A stretch of DNA of 64,000 nucleotides, from contig LJCV01000022.1 of the NCBI GenBank assembly GCA_001298575.1, positions 1-64,000 of the forward strand. The letters run 5' to 3'. Position numbers and translations under genes: made by a program. The notes beneath the pieces were generated by a model. That model was not told where the DNA came from and searched no databases. It was given only the letters and a program-made list of their open reading frames with translations. The DNA comes from Actinobacteria bacterium OK074 (lineage in GTDB: Bacteria; Actinomycetota; Actinomycetes; Streptomycetales; Streptomycetaceae). Below, in pieces: positions 8,642-16,061 of this stretch; positions within the stretch are counted from its first letter, which is position 1, and each line of letters opens with the position of its first letter.

Positions 8642-8724
8642 GTCAACTAACTAACCGGTTGATTAGCTTCTGACCCCAGGGAACACCCACCTGCGGGCGA
8701 AGTCAACTGAATGGTTAGTCGATA
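8642..8724. promoter_or_regulatory. divergent TetR/SDR operator region
   Basis: Two related sites sit between the divergent SDR and TetR genes. Site A (8642-8666) is GTCAACT followed by AACTAACCGGTTGATTAG, containing the inverted pair TCAAC/GTTGA. Site B (8702-8724) again starts with GTCAACT and contains GGTTAG. Shared half-site words on both sides of the promoters are typical for TetR autoregulation. Confidence 0.55.
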
Positions 8725-9299
8725 TGCTGGGCCGCATGGTCAGAGACGCGGACGCGACACGACGAAGGCTGCTGGAGGCGGCGCGGGACGAGTTCGCCGC
8801 GTACGGGATCGCCGGGGGCCGGGTGGACCGGATCGCCGCCGCCGCGCGGGCCAACAAGGCGCAGATCTACCACTACTTCGGCAGCAAGGACGGCCTGTTC
8901 GACGCCGTCTTCGACGCGATGTGCCGCGAGGTGGCGGAGTCCACGCCGATCGACGCGAGCGATCTGCCGGGGTACGCGGGGCAGCTCTTCGACTGGTACG
9001 AGCGGCATCCGTGGGTGCAGCGGATCGCCACCTGGTACCGGCTGGAGCGCGCCGGCTCCGGCGAGCTGCTGGGCGTCGTCGTGGACAGCAACGCGGCGAA
9101 GATCGCGGCCGTCGCGAAGGCGCAGGAGGAGGGCCTGCTACCCACCCGGTTCCCGGCGGACGTGCTGCTCGGCCTGGTCCTGCACCTGTCCGGCTTCTGG
9201 AGCTCGAACGTGCCCGAGTACGACGCCGTGGTCGACGCGGGGTCGGCCGAGCCGCGCCGCCGGGTCGTCGTGGACGCGGTGGCGGCCCTGCTGACCTGA
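8724..9299 (+). CDS. TetR/AcrR-family transcriptional repressor
   Basis: DNA-binding repressor of 191 residues. The helix-turn-helix covers about residues 15-60 (RRRLLEAARDEFAAYGIAGG, then KAQIYHYFGSKDGLF), with an all-helical ligand domain after it. Either the ATG at 8724 or the one at 8736 could be used; neither has a ribosome binding site and both lie next to operator site B, so a leaderless transcript is possible. It is divergent from the SDR gene, which it probably controls. Ligand unknown. Confidence 0.88.
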   Translation: MLGRMVRDADATRRRLLEAARDEFAAYGIAGGRVDRIAAAARANKAQIYHYFGSKDGLFDAVFDAMCREVAESTPIDASDLPGYAGQLFDWYERHPWVQRIATWYRLERAGSGELLGVVVDSNAAKIAAVAKAQEEGLLPTRFPADVLLGLVLHLSGFWSSNVPEYDAVVDAGSAEPRRRVVVDAVAALLT

Positions 9300-9344
9300 C
9301 CCGCCGCCCCGCCGGGCCGGTGTCAACGCCGCTGCACCTGCGGC

Positions 9345-9378
9345 GAGTTGAACACCCCAGCCGCCGCGCCCGTATCAA
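9345..9378 (+). promoter_or_regulatory. ECF-type promoter of the first S1 protease gene
   Basis: AGTTGAACACCCCAG, ten variable bases, then CGTATCAA, about 70 bases before the protease start. The same motif with the same spacing occurs upstream of the second S1 protease gene near 39905-39938. AAC and CGT separated by 17 bases match the -35/-10 pattern known for ECF sigma factors. Confidence 0.6.
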
Positions 9379-9448
9379 GGGAGGGCACTCGACGACCGGA
9401 GGGCCCCGCGGTGTCCGCACCGCGCTGCTCGGGGTTCGGGAGCCATGC

Positions 9449-10834
9449 ATGAGGCACGCACGACTAAGGATGGTCCGGCGGGGGGCGCGTCTCGCGGCTG
9501 CCGGCGGGATCGTCCTCGGGGGTCTGATGGTCACTCAGGCCGTGGCGAGTGAGCCGACCGCCAGGACACCGGCGAGCACGAAGGCCGACACGGGCTCCGC
9601 CCTGGTCTCCCGCCTGGGCACCGCGCACACCGCGGGCACCTGGGTCGCCGCGGACGGCAAGACCGTCGTCGCGGTCACCGACAAGGCCGCGGCCACGCAG
9701 GTCACCGACGCGGGCGCGCGGGCCAAGATGGTCGGCCACAGCATGAACCAGCTCAAGTCGGTGACGAAGATGCTGAGTTCGGCGCCGCGGGTGGCGGGCA
9801 CCGCCTGGATGGTGGACTACAAGACCAACAAGGTGGTGGTGGAGGGCGACAGCACGGTCTCCGCCGCCGACTGGTCGAGCATGACCGACCTCACCGACGG
9901 CATGGGCAGCATGGTCGACATGCAGCGCACGCAGGGCGTGTTCGAGACGCGGGTCAACGGCGCCGAGCCCATCTTCTCCACCAGCGGGCGCTGTTCGGCG
10001 GGCTTCAACGTGACCAACGGGCAGAGCGAGTTCATCCTGACCGCCGGGCACTGCGGGCCCGCCGGGACGACCTGGTTCTCCGACAACACCGGCCAGACCC
10101 AGGTGGGTTCGACCGTCAAGTCGAACTTCCCCGGCAACGACTTCTCGCTCATCCAGTACGCCAATGGGCAGGCCGCCGCGGGCAACAACGTGATCTCGAT
10201 CGGCAACAACCAGGGCGTGCGCATCACTTCGGCCGGTGACCCGGTCGTCGGCCAGAAGGTGTTCCGCAGCGGCAGCACCAGCGGGCTGCACGACGGCACG
10301 GTCACCGGGCTCAACGCGACGGTGAACTACCCCGAGGGCACGGTCACCGGGCTCATCCAGACCACGGTGTGCGCCGAACCGGGCGACAGCGGGGGCCCGT
10401 TGTTCTCCGACGGGCTCGCGCTCGGCGTGACCTCGGGCGGCAGCGGGGACTGCACCACCGGCGGCACCACCTTCTTCCAGCCGATCACCTCGGCGATGAG
10501 CACGCTGGGCGTCCAACTCGCGGGCCAGGGCCAGGCGTCGGCGAGTCCGAGCACGGGCACGGAGTCCGCCGCACCGTCCGCCTCGGCCTCGCAGGGCGCG
10601 GCCATCGCGGGCGGCGGCGTGCCGGGGACGGCGCAGCCGGGGGCGGTGGAGCAGGTGGGGGCCGCGGGCAGCCCCGCCGAGTCGCTGCTGTCACGGCTGA
10701 CGAACCCGAAGAACGTGGGCCCCGGTCTGCTGGTCGTCGCGGGCAGTCTGGTCGCGCTGGTCGCCACCCGGTACATCCGCGCGGAACAGGACCGCAACGC
10801 CTATCGGCGGACGTACGGCGGGACTTGGGGGTAG
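9449..10834 (+). CDS. membrane-anchored trypsin-like (S1) serine protease
   Basis: Secreted streptogrisin-like serine protease, 461 residues. Signal peptide at about 1-35 (MVRRGARLAAAGG to TQAVAS), a pro-region to about 170, then the catalytic domain with His in ILTAGHCG, Asp in GNDFSLIQY and Ser in PGDSGGPLFS. After a Ser/Ala/Gly-rich linker comes one membrane helix near the C-terminus (VGPGLLVVAGSLVALVATRYI) and a basic-acidic tail, so it is probably anchored at the outer face of the membrane. Start at 9449 has GGGAG six bases upstream. It is a paralogue of the protease at 38488-39825, which lacks the anchor but shares the promoter motif. Confidence 0.9.
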   Translation: MRHARLRMVRRGARLAAAGGIVLGGLMVTQAVASEPTARTPASTKADTGSALVSRLGTAHTAGTWVAADGKTVVAVTDKAAATQVTDAGARAKMVGHSMNQLKSVTKMLSSAPRVAGTAWMVDYKTNKVVVEGDSTVSAADWSSMTDLTDGMGSMVDMQRTQGVFETRVNGAEPIFSTSGRCSAGFNVTNGQSEFILTAGHCGPAGTTWFSDNTGQTQVGSTVKSNFPGNDFSLIQYANGQAAAGNNVISIGNNQGVRITSAGDPVVGQKVFRSGSTSGLHDGTVTGLNATVNYPEGTVTGLIQTTVCAEPGDSGGPLFSDGLALGVTSGGSGDCTTGGTTFFQPITSAMSTLGVQLAGQGQASASPSTGTESAAPSASASQGAAIAGGGVPGTAQPGAVEQVGAAGSPAESLLSRLTNPKNVGPGLLVVAGSLVALVATRYIRAEQDRNAYRRTYGGTWG

Positions 10835-10848
10835 TCCACGGTTCCCGA

Positions 10849-10992
10849 ACGGGTGGGCGGGGCCCCGCAGTCGAAGCCGGACGACAAGCGGCGGGCGGGG
10901 CCCGGCAGTTGACGGTCGAGCGGGGCCCGGCGGTCGAACGGCGGGCGGGGCCCCGGCTCTGACGGTCAGGCGGCAGGCGGGCCCCGGTGGCC
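10849..10992. repeat. degenerate GGCGGGGCCC repeat between convergent genes
   Basis: Four to five loose copies of GGCGGGCGGGGCCC, each followed by a GACGGTC or ggTCGA word, fill the space between the protease and the small convergent gene. The GGGCCC palindromes can pair with one another and may act as a two-way terminator. No reading frame of interest. Confidence 0.4.
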
Positions 10993-10997
10993 GACGG

Positions 10998-11195
10998 TCA
11001 GGCGGCCTTCGTGGAGCGGGGCGAGGCGGACGCCCATTCCAGTACCAGTCGCTGGTACTCCCGCCGCTGGTCCATGGTCAGTGTGCCGCCGGAGCGGAGC
11101 CACAGGGCCCGGATCTCCGCGTTGACCTCTTCGGCCGAGCGATCCTGATGTGAGGGGTCGGGGGTCGGGGGCTTGGTGGACATGGTGTGAAGCAT
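10998..11195 (-). CDS. small conserved Streptomyces protein, unknown function
   Basis: A 65-residue hydrophilic protein. The N-terminal third is Pro/Ser/Asp-rich (STKPPTPDPSHQDRSAEE) and the rest is predicted helical (EEVNAEIRALWLRSGGTLTMDQRREYQRLVLEWASA). It has no signal peptide, Cys or known motif. The start could be the ATG at 11195 (weak GGAA before it) or the ATG at 11183. Strong Streptomyces codon bias supports it as a real gene. Confidence 0.65.
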   Translation of the reverse strand: MLHTMSTKPPTPDPSHQDRSAEEVNAEIRALWLRSGGTLTMDQRREYQRLVLEWASASPRSTKAA

Positions 11196-11286
11196 ACGAG
11201 TTCCGTAGTGAAGGCGACGTGAGCAATTCTGCCGTCTTCCGACATTACGGACCGTGAAGCTGATCACGCAGGGCGAGCACGGGAGT

Positions 11287-12114
11287 TCACGTGGTTGACC
11301 ACCGCCCGGTCCGGTCCTCCCCGCGCACCGCGCGCCGGAACCCCGTGTTGACCGCGGTGAGTCCGCCGTCGACACAGAGCGTCGTCCCGGTGATCCACGC
11401 GGCGTCCGGCGATGCCAGGAACGCGACGGCCGCCGCGATGTCCTCGGGCTCGCCCACGCGTTCCAGCGGGTACAGGCGCGCGACCGCGTCGAGGTCGTCG
11501 TCCCGCCCCGCCCAGGCCGCGGTACGGACCGTGCCCGGCGCGACCAGGTTGACCCGCACCCCGCGCGGTCCCGCGTGTCCGGCGAGGGTCCGGGTCAGCG
11601 ACATCAGGCCCGCCTTCGCGGCGCTGTAGCCGTGGTTGCCGTAGTCCTGGACGCCGTTGACGGAGCCGATGGTGACGATCGCGCCGCGGCCGGAGGCCAC
11701 CAGGTGCGGGAGCGCGGCCCGGCTGCACCGGTAGGCGCCGGTGAGGGTGACGTCGAGGTCCAGGGCCCAGGCGTCGTCGCTCTCCTCCTCGAAGAGCGGG
11801 GCGTACGGGCTGCAGTGGGCCGCGTTGTTGACCAGCACGTCCAGTGAGCCGAACGTGCGGGCGGCGTGCTCGACGGCCGCCTCGACCGCGGCCCGCTCGG
11901 CCACGTCGCACGCGAACGCCTCGGCGTGGCCGCCCTGTTGGCGCAGCGCGGCAGCCGTCCGCTCCGCCTCGGCGAGGTCCACGTCCGCGACCAGCACGCG
12001 GGCGCCCTCCTGGGTCAGGCGCCGGGCGGTGGCCGCGCCGATCCCGCGGGCCGCCCCGGTGACCAGGACCCCGTACCCCTCGAACCGTCTCATCGGCATC
12101 GGTGTCGACGTCAT
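11287..12114 (-). CDS. SDR-family oxidoreductase
   Basis: Short-chain dehydrogenase of about 275 residues. It has GAARGIG nucleotide binding, ADVDLAE (an acidic residue after beta-2 suggests NAD preference), the NNAAHCSPY loop, catalytic Ser in TIGSVNG, Y-x3-K in GYSAAKAG, and a C-terminal ITGTTLCVDGG typical of the FabG-like group. The start is uncertain: ATG at 12114 is used here, a GTG at 12150 would extend it, and neither has a good ribosome binding site. It follows the MBL hydrolase gene closely on the same strand and may be co-transcribed with the formaldehyde cassette. Substrate unknown. Confidence 0.85.
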   Translation of the reverse strand: MTSTPMPMRRFEGYGVLVTGAARGIGAATARRLTQEGARVLVADVDLAEAERTAAALRQQGGHAEAFACDVAERAAVEAAVEHAARTFGSLDVLVNNAAHCSPYAPLFEEESDDAWALDLDVTLTGAYRCSRAALPHLVASGRGAIVTIGSVNGVQDYGNHGYSAAKAGLMSLTRTLAGHAGPRGVRVNLVAPGTVRTAAWAGRDDDLDAVARLYPLERVGEPEDIAAAVAFLASPDAAWITGTTLCVDGGLTAVNTGFRRAVRGEDRTGRWSTT

Positions 12115-12175
12115 ACGGGCGAACGTACCCGTCCTGATCACCGCGGTCACCCGGTCGGTGCCGTCCGTCGCGGGC

Positions 12176-12805
12176 TCAGTGGCCCCGGTCGATCCACTCC
12201 TGGAGGTGCGGGGCCTCCGCGCCGATCGTGGTGGACCCGCCGTGCCCGGTGCGCACGACCGTGTCCGGCGGCAGGCCGAGCAGGCGCTCGCGGATCGAGT
12301 CGACGATCGTCGGGAAGTGGGAGTACGAGCGTCCGGTCGCGCCCGGGCCGCCCTGGAACAGGGTGTCGCCGGTGAAGACGGTGCCCAGGCCCGGGTCGTA
12401 CAGGCAGACCGCGCCGGGGGCGTGACCCGGGGTGTGCAGGACCCGCAGGTCGGCGCCGGCCGCCTCGACGATCTGGCCGTCGGAGAGCCAGTGGTCGGGC
12501 AGCCGGCCGGGGTGGGTCTGCTTCCACAGCGGCAGGTCGTCCGGGTGCAGCCAGATCGGGGCGCCGGTCCGCTCGGCGAGGGCGGGGGCGGCGTCGATGT
12601 GGTCGTTGTGGGCGTGGGTGCACACGATGGCGCGCAGCCTGCGGTCGCCGACGGCCTCGGCGATGGCGTCCGCGTCGTGGGCGGCGTCGATGACGATCAC
12701 CTCGTGGTCGTCGCCGACGAGCCACACGTTGTTGTCGACGTCCCAGGTGCCGCCGTCGAGGCTGAACTGCCCCGAGGTGACGAGGTGTTCGATGCGCGCG
12801 GCCAT
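12176..12805 (-). CDS. MBL-fold hydrolase paired with mycothiol formaldehyde dehydrogenase
   Basis: Metallo-beta-lactamase-fold hydrolase of 209 residues. Zinc ligands are visible as HAHNDH, the later His in HTPGHAPG, Asp in FTGDTLF, and GHGG. Its ATG overlaps the stop of the dehydrogenase gene by one base (TGATG), so they are translationally coupled. From this coupling the likely job is hydrolysis of the S-formyl-mycothiol intermediate, analogous to glyoxalase II, returning mycothiol and formate. It could alternatively act on another mycothiol thioester. No signal peptide. Confidence 0.88.
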   Translation of the reverse strand: MAARIEHLVTSGQFSLDGGTWDVDNNVWLVGDDHEVIVIDAAHDADAIAEAVGDRRLRAIVCTHAHNDHIDAAPALAERTGAPIWLHPDDLPLWKQTHPGRLPDHWLSDGQIVEAAGADLRVLHTPGHAPGAVCLYDPGLGTVFTGDTLFQGGPGATGRSYSHFPTIVDSIRERLLGLPPDTVVRTGHGGSTTIGAEAPHLQEWIDRGH

Positions 12806-13893
12806 CACAGCACCACCACCGAGCGCAGCACGTCGCCGTGGTGCATCCGCTCGAACGCCTTCTCCACCTCGTCGAGTTGGATGGTCTCGGTGACGAACGC
12901 GCCGAGGTCCAGGCGGCCCTGGAGGTGCAGGTCGATCAGCATCGGGAAGTCGCGGGAGGGCAGGCAGTCGCCGTACCAGGAGGACTTGAGGGCGCCGCCG
13001 CGCCCGAAGACGTCCAGCAGCGGGAGTTCGAGCTTCATCTCGGGGGTCGGCACGCCGACGAGGACGACCGTGCCGGCCAGGTCGCGGGCGTAGAACGCCT
13101 GCTTGTAGGTCTCGGGGCGGCCGACCGCCTCGATGACGACGTCGGCGCCGAAGCCGCCGGTCAGCTCGCGGATCGCCTCGACGGGGTCGGTTTCCTTGGA
13201 GTTGACGGTGTGGGTGGCGCCGAGCTTCCGCGCGGTGGCCAGTTTGCGGTCGTCGATGTCCACCGCGATGATCTTCGCCGCGCCCGCGAGAGAGGCTCCG
13301 GCGACGGCCGCATCGCCGACTCCGCCGCAGCCGATGACGGCGACGGTGTCGCCCCGGCCGACGTTGCCGGTGTTGATCGCGGCGCCGATGCCCGCCATCA
13401 CGCCGCAGCCGAGCAGCCCGGCGACCTGCGGGGCCACGGCCGCGTCGACCTTGGTGCACTGGCCGGCGGCGACCAGGGTCTTCTCGGCGAAGGCGCCGAT
13501 ACCGAGGGCCGGGGAGAGTTCCTGGCCACTGGCGGCGAGGGTCATCTTCTGCGTGGCGTTGTGGGTGTTGAAGCAGTACCAGGGGCGTCCGCGCAGACAG
13601 GCCCGGCAATTGCCGCACACGGCACGCCAGTTGAGGATGACGAAGTCGCCGGGGGCCACGTCGGTGACGCCCTCGCCGACCGCCTCGACGACGCCGGACG
13701 CCTCGTGGCCGAGCAGGAACGGGAAGTCGTCGCTGATGCCGCCCTGCTTGTAGTGCAGGTCGGTGTGGCACACCCCGCACGCCTGGATCCGCACCACCGC
13801 CTCACCGGGTCCCGGATCCGGTACGACGATCGTTTCGATGCGTACCGGCTGGTCCTTGCCGGGCGCGATCACGCCGCGTACTTCCTGCGCCAT
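12805..13893 (-). CDS. mscR: S-(hydroxymethyl)mycothiol dehydrogenase
   Basis: Zinc-dependent medium-chain alcohol dehydrogenase of 362 residues. It oxidises the spontaneous formaldehyde-mycothiol adduct with NAD in actinomycete formaldehyde detoxification. Catalytic-zinc ligands are in CGVCHTD and LLGHEASG. A structural-zinc-like cluster is in [15 protein letters not shown], and the Rossmann motif is [12 protein letters not shown] with AVDIDDRK, indicating NAD. Start at the ATG at 13893, which begins the usual [13 protein letters not shown] sequence. It is preceded by a CsoR-family repressor gene and followed, overlapping, by the MBL hydrolase. A perfect hairpin at 13941-13961 sits in its 5' leader. 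Confidence 0.93.
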   Translation of the reverse strand: MAQEVRGVIAPGKDQPVRIETIVVPDPGPGEAVVRIQACGVCHTDLHYKQGGISDDFPFLLGHEASGVVEAVGEGVTDVAPGDFVILNWRAVCGNCRACLRGRPWYCFNTHNATQKMTLAASGQELSPALGIGAFAEKTLVAAGQCTKVDAAVAPQVAGLLGCGVMAGIGAAINTGNVGRGDTVAVIGCGGVGDAAVAGASLAGAAKIIAVDIDDRKLATARKLGATHTVNSKETDPVEAIRELTGGFGADVVIEAVGRPETYKQAFYARDLAGTVVLVGVPTPEMKLELPLLDVFGRGGALKSSWYGDCLPSRDFPMLIDLHLQGRLDLGAFVTETIQLDEVEKAFERMHHGDVLRSVVVL

Positions 13894-13940
13894 GGGGACG
13901 CCGCCTTCCGTCGTTCGTGCGGGCGGCCGTTCGCGCCCGC

Positions 13941-13961
13941 CGGGGGCCGCTACGGCCCCCG
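13941..13961 (-). promoter_or_regulatory. hairpin in the 5' leader of the formaldehyde dehydrogenase gene
   Basis: Perfect 9-bp stem CGGGGGCCG / CGGCCCCCG with a 3-base loop, ending 48 bases before the dehydrogenase ATG. It could limit read-through from upstream or act in the leader; function not shown. Confidence 0.4.
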
Positions 13962-14060
13962 TACATGATCCTGTCGCGAACGGCCGGTTTTCTGCACGTC
14001 TTCCGCACGACGGGAGCACAATCGGCTTGATCGTTTCGACCGGCCCTCGTCCCGGCCCTC

Positions 14061-14380
<320 letters not shown>

Positions 14381-14386
14381 TCACCG

Positions 14387-14401
14387 ATACCCCTCGGGGT
14401 A
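14387..14401. promoter_or_regulatory. CsoR/CstR-type operator
   Basis: Perfect inverted repeat TACCCC-TC-GGGGTA, 16 bases before the repressor start codon. G/C-rich cores flanked by TA are characteristic of operators of CsoR/CstR repressors, so autoregulation is likely. Confidence 0.72.
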
Positions 14402-14415
14402 ATGTACTCCGGCCG

Positions 14416-15036
14416 TCAGCGCAGGAACTCCCGCACGGCCCGCGCGAGCCGCCGCTCGTCGAGCCCGTCGGGCGCCCCCAGCGCCAGCAGCCGGTGCGGG
14501 ACGTGGACCAGGGTGTCGGCCACCTGGGCCGCGCAGGTGCCCCGCCGGTACGGCTCGGCCAGGACGACGTCGGCGTGGTCCGCGGCGAGCACGGCGGTGC
14601 GCAGGCCGACCTCGTCGAAGGGTCGCACGGTGGTCGCGTACAGCACGCACAGGTCGAGTCCCGCGGTGGCGCGCAGCACCGGGTCGAGGGCCGCGCCGAC
14701 GGCGAGCACCACGCCGCCGAGCCCCTCCCGCACGACCTGGAAGTCCTCGGTGACCGCGCGCGGCTCGGCGTTGTGCCACGCGGAGACATGGACGTAGGCG
14801 TGTCCGTCGCGGACCGCCACCGTGCGGACCGTGTGGCGCACCTCGTCGGGGTGGCCGGGCACGTGCACGCGCCAGCCGGGCCGGGCGGCGAAGGCGGCCA
14901 GTTCCTCGCCGCTCTCGTAGCCGACGAGGAGCGCACCGCCGGGCGGTGCCGCGTCGGGGCCGTCGAGGCGGTCCGGGCGGTCGGGGCGGGACAACGGGAG
15001 GGCTTCGGTGACGGCCGAGAGCATCTCGGGCTGCAT
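14416..15036 (-). CDS. truncated transketolase-like protein (fasC-like?)
   Basis: A 206-residue protein matching only the distal part of transketolases. About residues 60-95 resemble the end of the pyrimidine-binding domain (HVPGHPDEVRHTVRTVAVRDG), and 115-206 the C-terminal domain (VVREGLGGVVLAVGAALD, VRPFDEVGL, LAEPYRRGTC). The N-terminal thiamine-diphosphate domain is absent, so it cannot be a complete enzyme by itself. The ATG has AAAGGAG six bases upstream, which argues for an expressed gene. It is divergent from the cytokinin operon; the R. fascians fas locus also contains transketolase/pyruvate-dehydrogenase-like genes (fasB, fasC), which suggests a link. It also directly precedes the CsoR-family gene on the same strand. 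Confidence 0.75.
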   Translation of the reverse strand: MQPEMLSAVTEALPLSRPDRPDRLDGPDAAPPGGALLVGYESGEELAAFAARPGWRVHVPGHPDEVRHTVRTVAVRDGHAYVHVSAWHNAEPRAVTEDFQVVREGLGGVVLAVGAALDPVLRATAGLDLCVLYATTVRPFDEVGLRTAVLAADHADVVLAEPYRRGTCAAQVADTLVHVPHRLLALGAPDGLDERRLARAVREFLR

Positions 15037-15290
15037 GGACGGCTCCTTTGCGGATCGGGTTCCTTTAAAACCGGCAAGAATTACTTAAGAAACCGCTGCA
15101 CAACTCCGGTGAACGGAACACGGCAGTCGGCATTTTATGCCCGACATCCCGCAATCTTTAAACTTTAACGATCCGAGAAAGAAGGGGACGGTTCTTTACC
15201 GATCCGGGGTCGTCCGGTGGGTGTCCCGCACCGCCCGGACGGCTTAACTTGATTCTTGATCAACTTGCCGCAATCGATTCGGGGGCACCC
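15037..15290. promoter_or_regulatory. AT-rich divergent control region of the cytokinin locus
   Basis: About 250 bases between the transketolase-like gene and the isopentenyltransferase gene, clearly less GC-rich than its surroundings (for example TTTAAACTTTAA near 15158). It holds a hairpin-like GTCGGCAT-ttt-ATGCCCGAC element at 15126-15145 and a TTGATCAA palindrome at 15256-15263 close to the coding start. Both promoters and their regulator sites should lie here; none can be assigned with certainty. Confidence 0.5.
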
Positions 15291-16061
15291 GTGGCGAACA
15301 GTGGACACACAGCAGGACAGCAGCCCTTCGTGCACGTGATCGCGGGCCCCACGGGCGTCGGGAAGAGCGCGTCGGCCACCGCGCTGGCCCGTGTCACCGG
15401 TGCCCCCGTCGTGGTCGCGGACCGGCTCCAGTGTTTCACCGACATCGCCACGACCAGCGCCCGCGCGGGCGCCGACGCACCCGGCGTCACCCGCCACTGG
15501 CTGGGCGACCGCACGGTCGCCGACGGCGATCTCCCCGCAGGTGAGGCGGCCGACGCGCTGGTCTGCCTGGTGCGCTCGCTGAGCGCGAGCGAGCCTTTCG
15601 TGATCGTCGAGGGCGGCTCGATCTCACTCCTGCGCGCCCTCGCCGCCCGGCTGCCGTCACTCCCCTGGCAGCTGTCCGTCCGGGTGCTCGACCTGCCCGT
15701 GTACGACGACTACCTCGCCACCCTGACGCGCCGCGCGCACACCATGCTCGCCCCGCCGGCCCCCGACCGCTCCCTCCTGGAGGAACTGGCCACGCTCTGG
15801 AGCGATCCCGGCCACCGGTTCTTCGCGGCCTCGGTCAATGGCTTCGAAGCCGTACTCGAATGCTGTGCCAAGTATTCGCTCGACGTGGAGACCCTCCACA
15901 AGCAGAAAGTCCCGGTCCAGATCCTGGATCGTATGGCGAAACTCATCGGCGCCCGTCATGCGGAACACGGAATTCTCCAGCACCGGGTGTTCACCGAACT
16001 CTTCACACCGCTGCACGCGCATCCCGTATTCGATCTCGCCCCGATCGGAGCCGCCGCATGA
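15291..16061 (+). CDS. fasD: adenylate isopentenyltransferase (cytokinin synthase)
   Basis: Transfers an isopentenyl group from DMAPP (or HMBDP) to AMP, the first step of cytokinin synthesis. The 256-residue length matches Tzs/FasD-type enzymes. P-loop GPTGVGKS at residues 19-26, catalytic-type Asp at 44 in ADRLQC and the EGGSISLLRAL block from residue 107 are hallmarks of adenylate IPTs; tRNA-modifying MiaA instead has a DSMQVY-type motif. Start at the GTG at 15291 with GGGGG five bases upstream; a TTG at 15249 would add 14 residues with no ribosome site. It overlaps the next gene by four bases (ATGA). First gene of a fas-like operon. Confidence 0.9.
   Translation: MANSGHTAGQQPFVHVIAGPTGVGKSASATALARVTGAPVVVADRLQCFTDIATTSARAGADAPGVTRHWLGDRTVADGDLPAGEAADALVCLVRSLSASEPFVIVEGGSISLLRALAARLPSLPWQLSVRVLDLPVYDDYLATLTRRAHTMLAPPAPDRSLLEELATLWSDPGHRFFAASVNGFEAVLECCAKYSLDVETLHKQKVPVQILDRMAKLIGARHAEHGILQHRVFTELFTPLHAHPVFDLAPIGAAA

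Noticed and set aside
8711..9448. N-terminal extension of the first S1 protease back through the TetR gene
   Set aside because: It is an out-of-frame shadow of the TetR gene; the signal peptide and ribosome site place the protease start at 9449.
12176..12805. Persulfide dioxygenase (ETHE1) as identity of the MBL hydrolase
   Set aside because: Tempting because of the CstR-like repressor, but the coupling to S-(hydroxymethyl)mycothiol dehydrogenase and the general glyoxalase-II-like sequence fit thioester hydrolysis better. Not fully excluded.
15249..15290. TTG start adding 14 residues to the isopentenyltransferase
   Set aside because: No ribosome site before it; the GTG at 15291 has GGGGG at good spacing and gives the usual family length.
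15291..16061. tRNA isopentenyltransferase (MiaA) as identity of the first cytokinin gene
   Set aside because: The motifs ADRLQC and EGGSISLLRAL match adenylate-type enzymes, the protein is too short for MiaA, and the oxidase and LOG genes are coupled to it.
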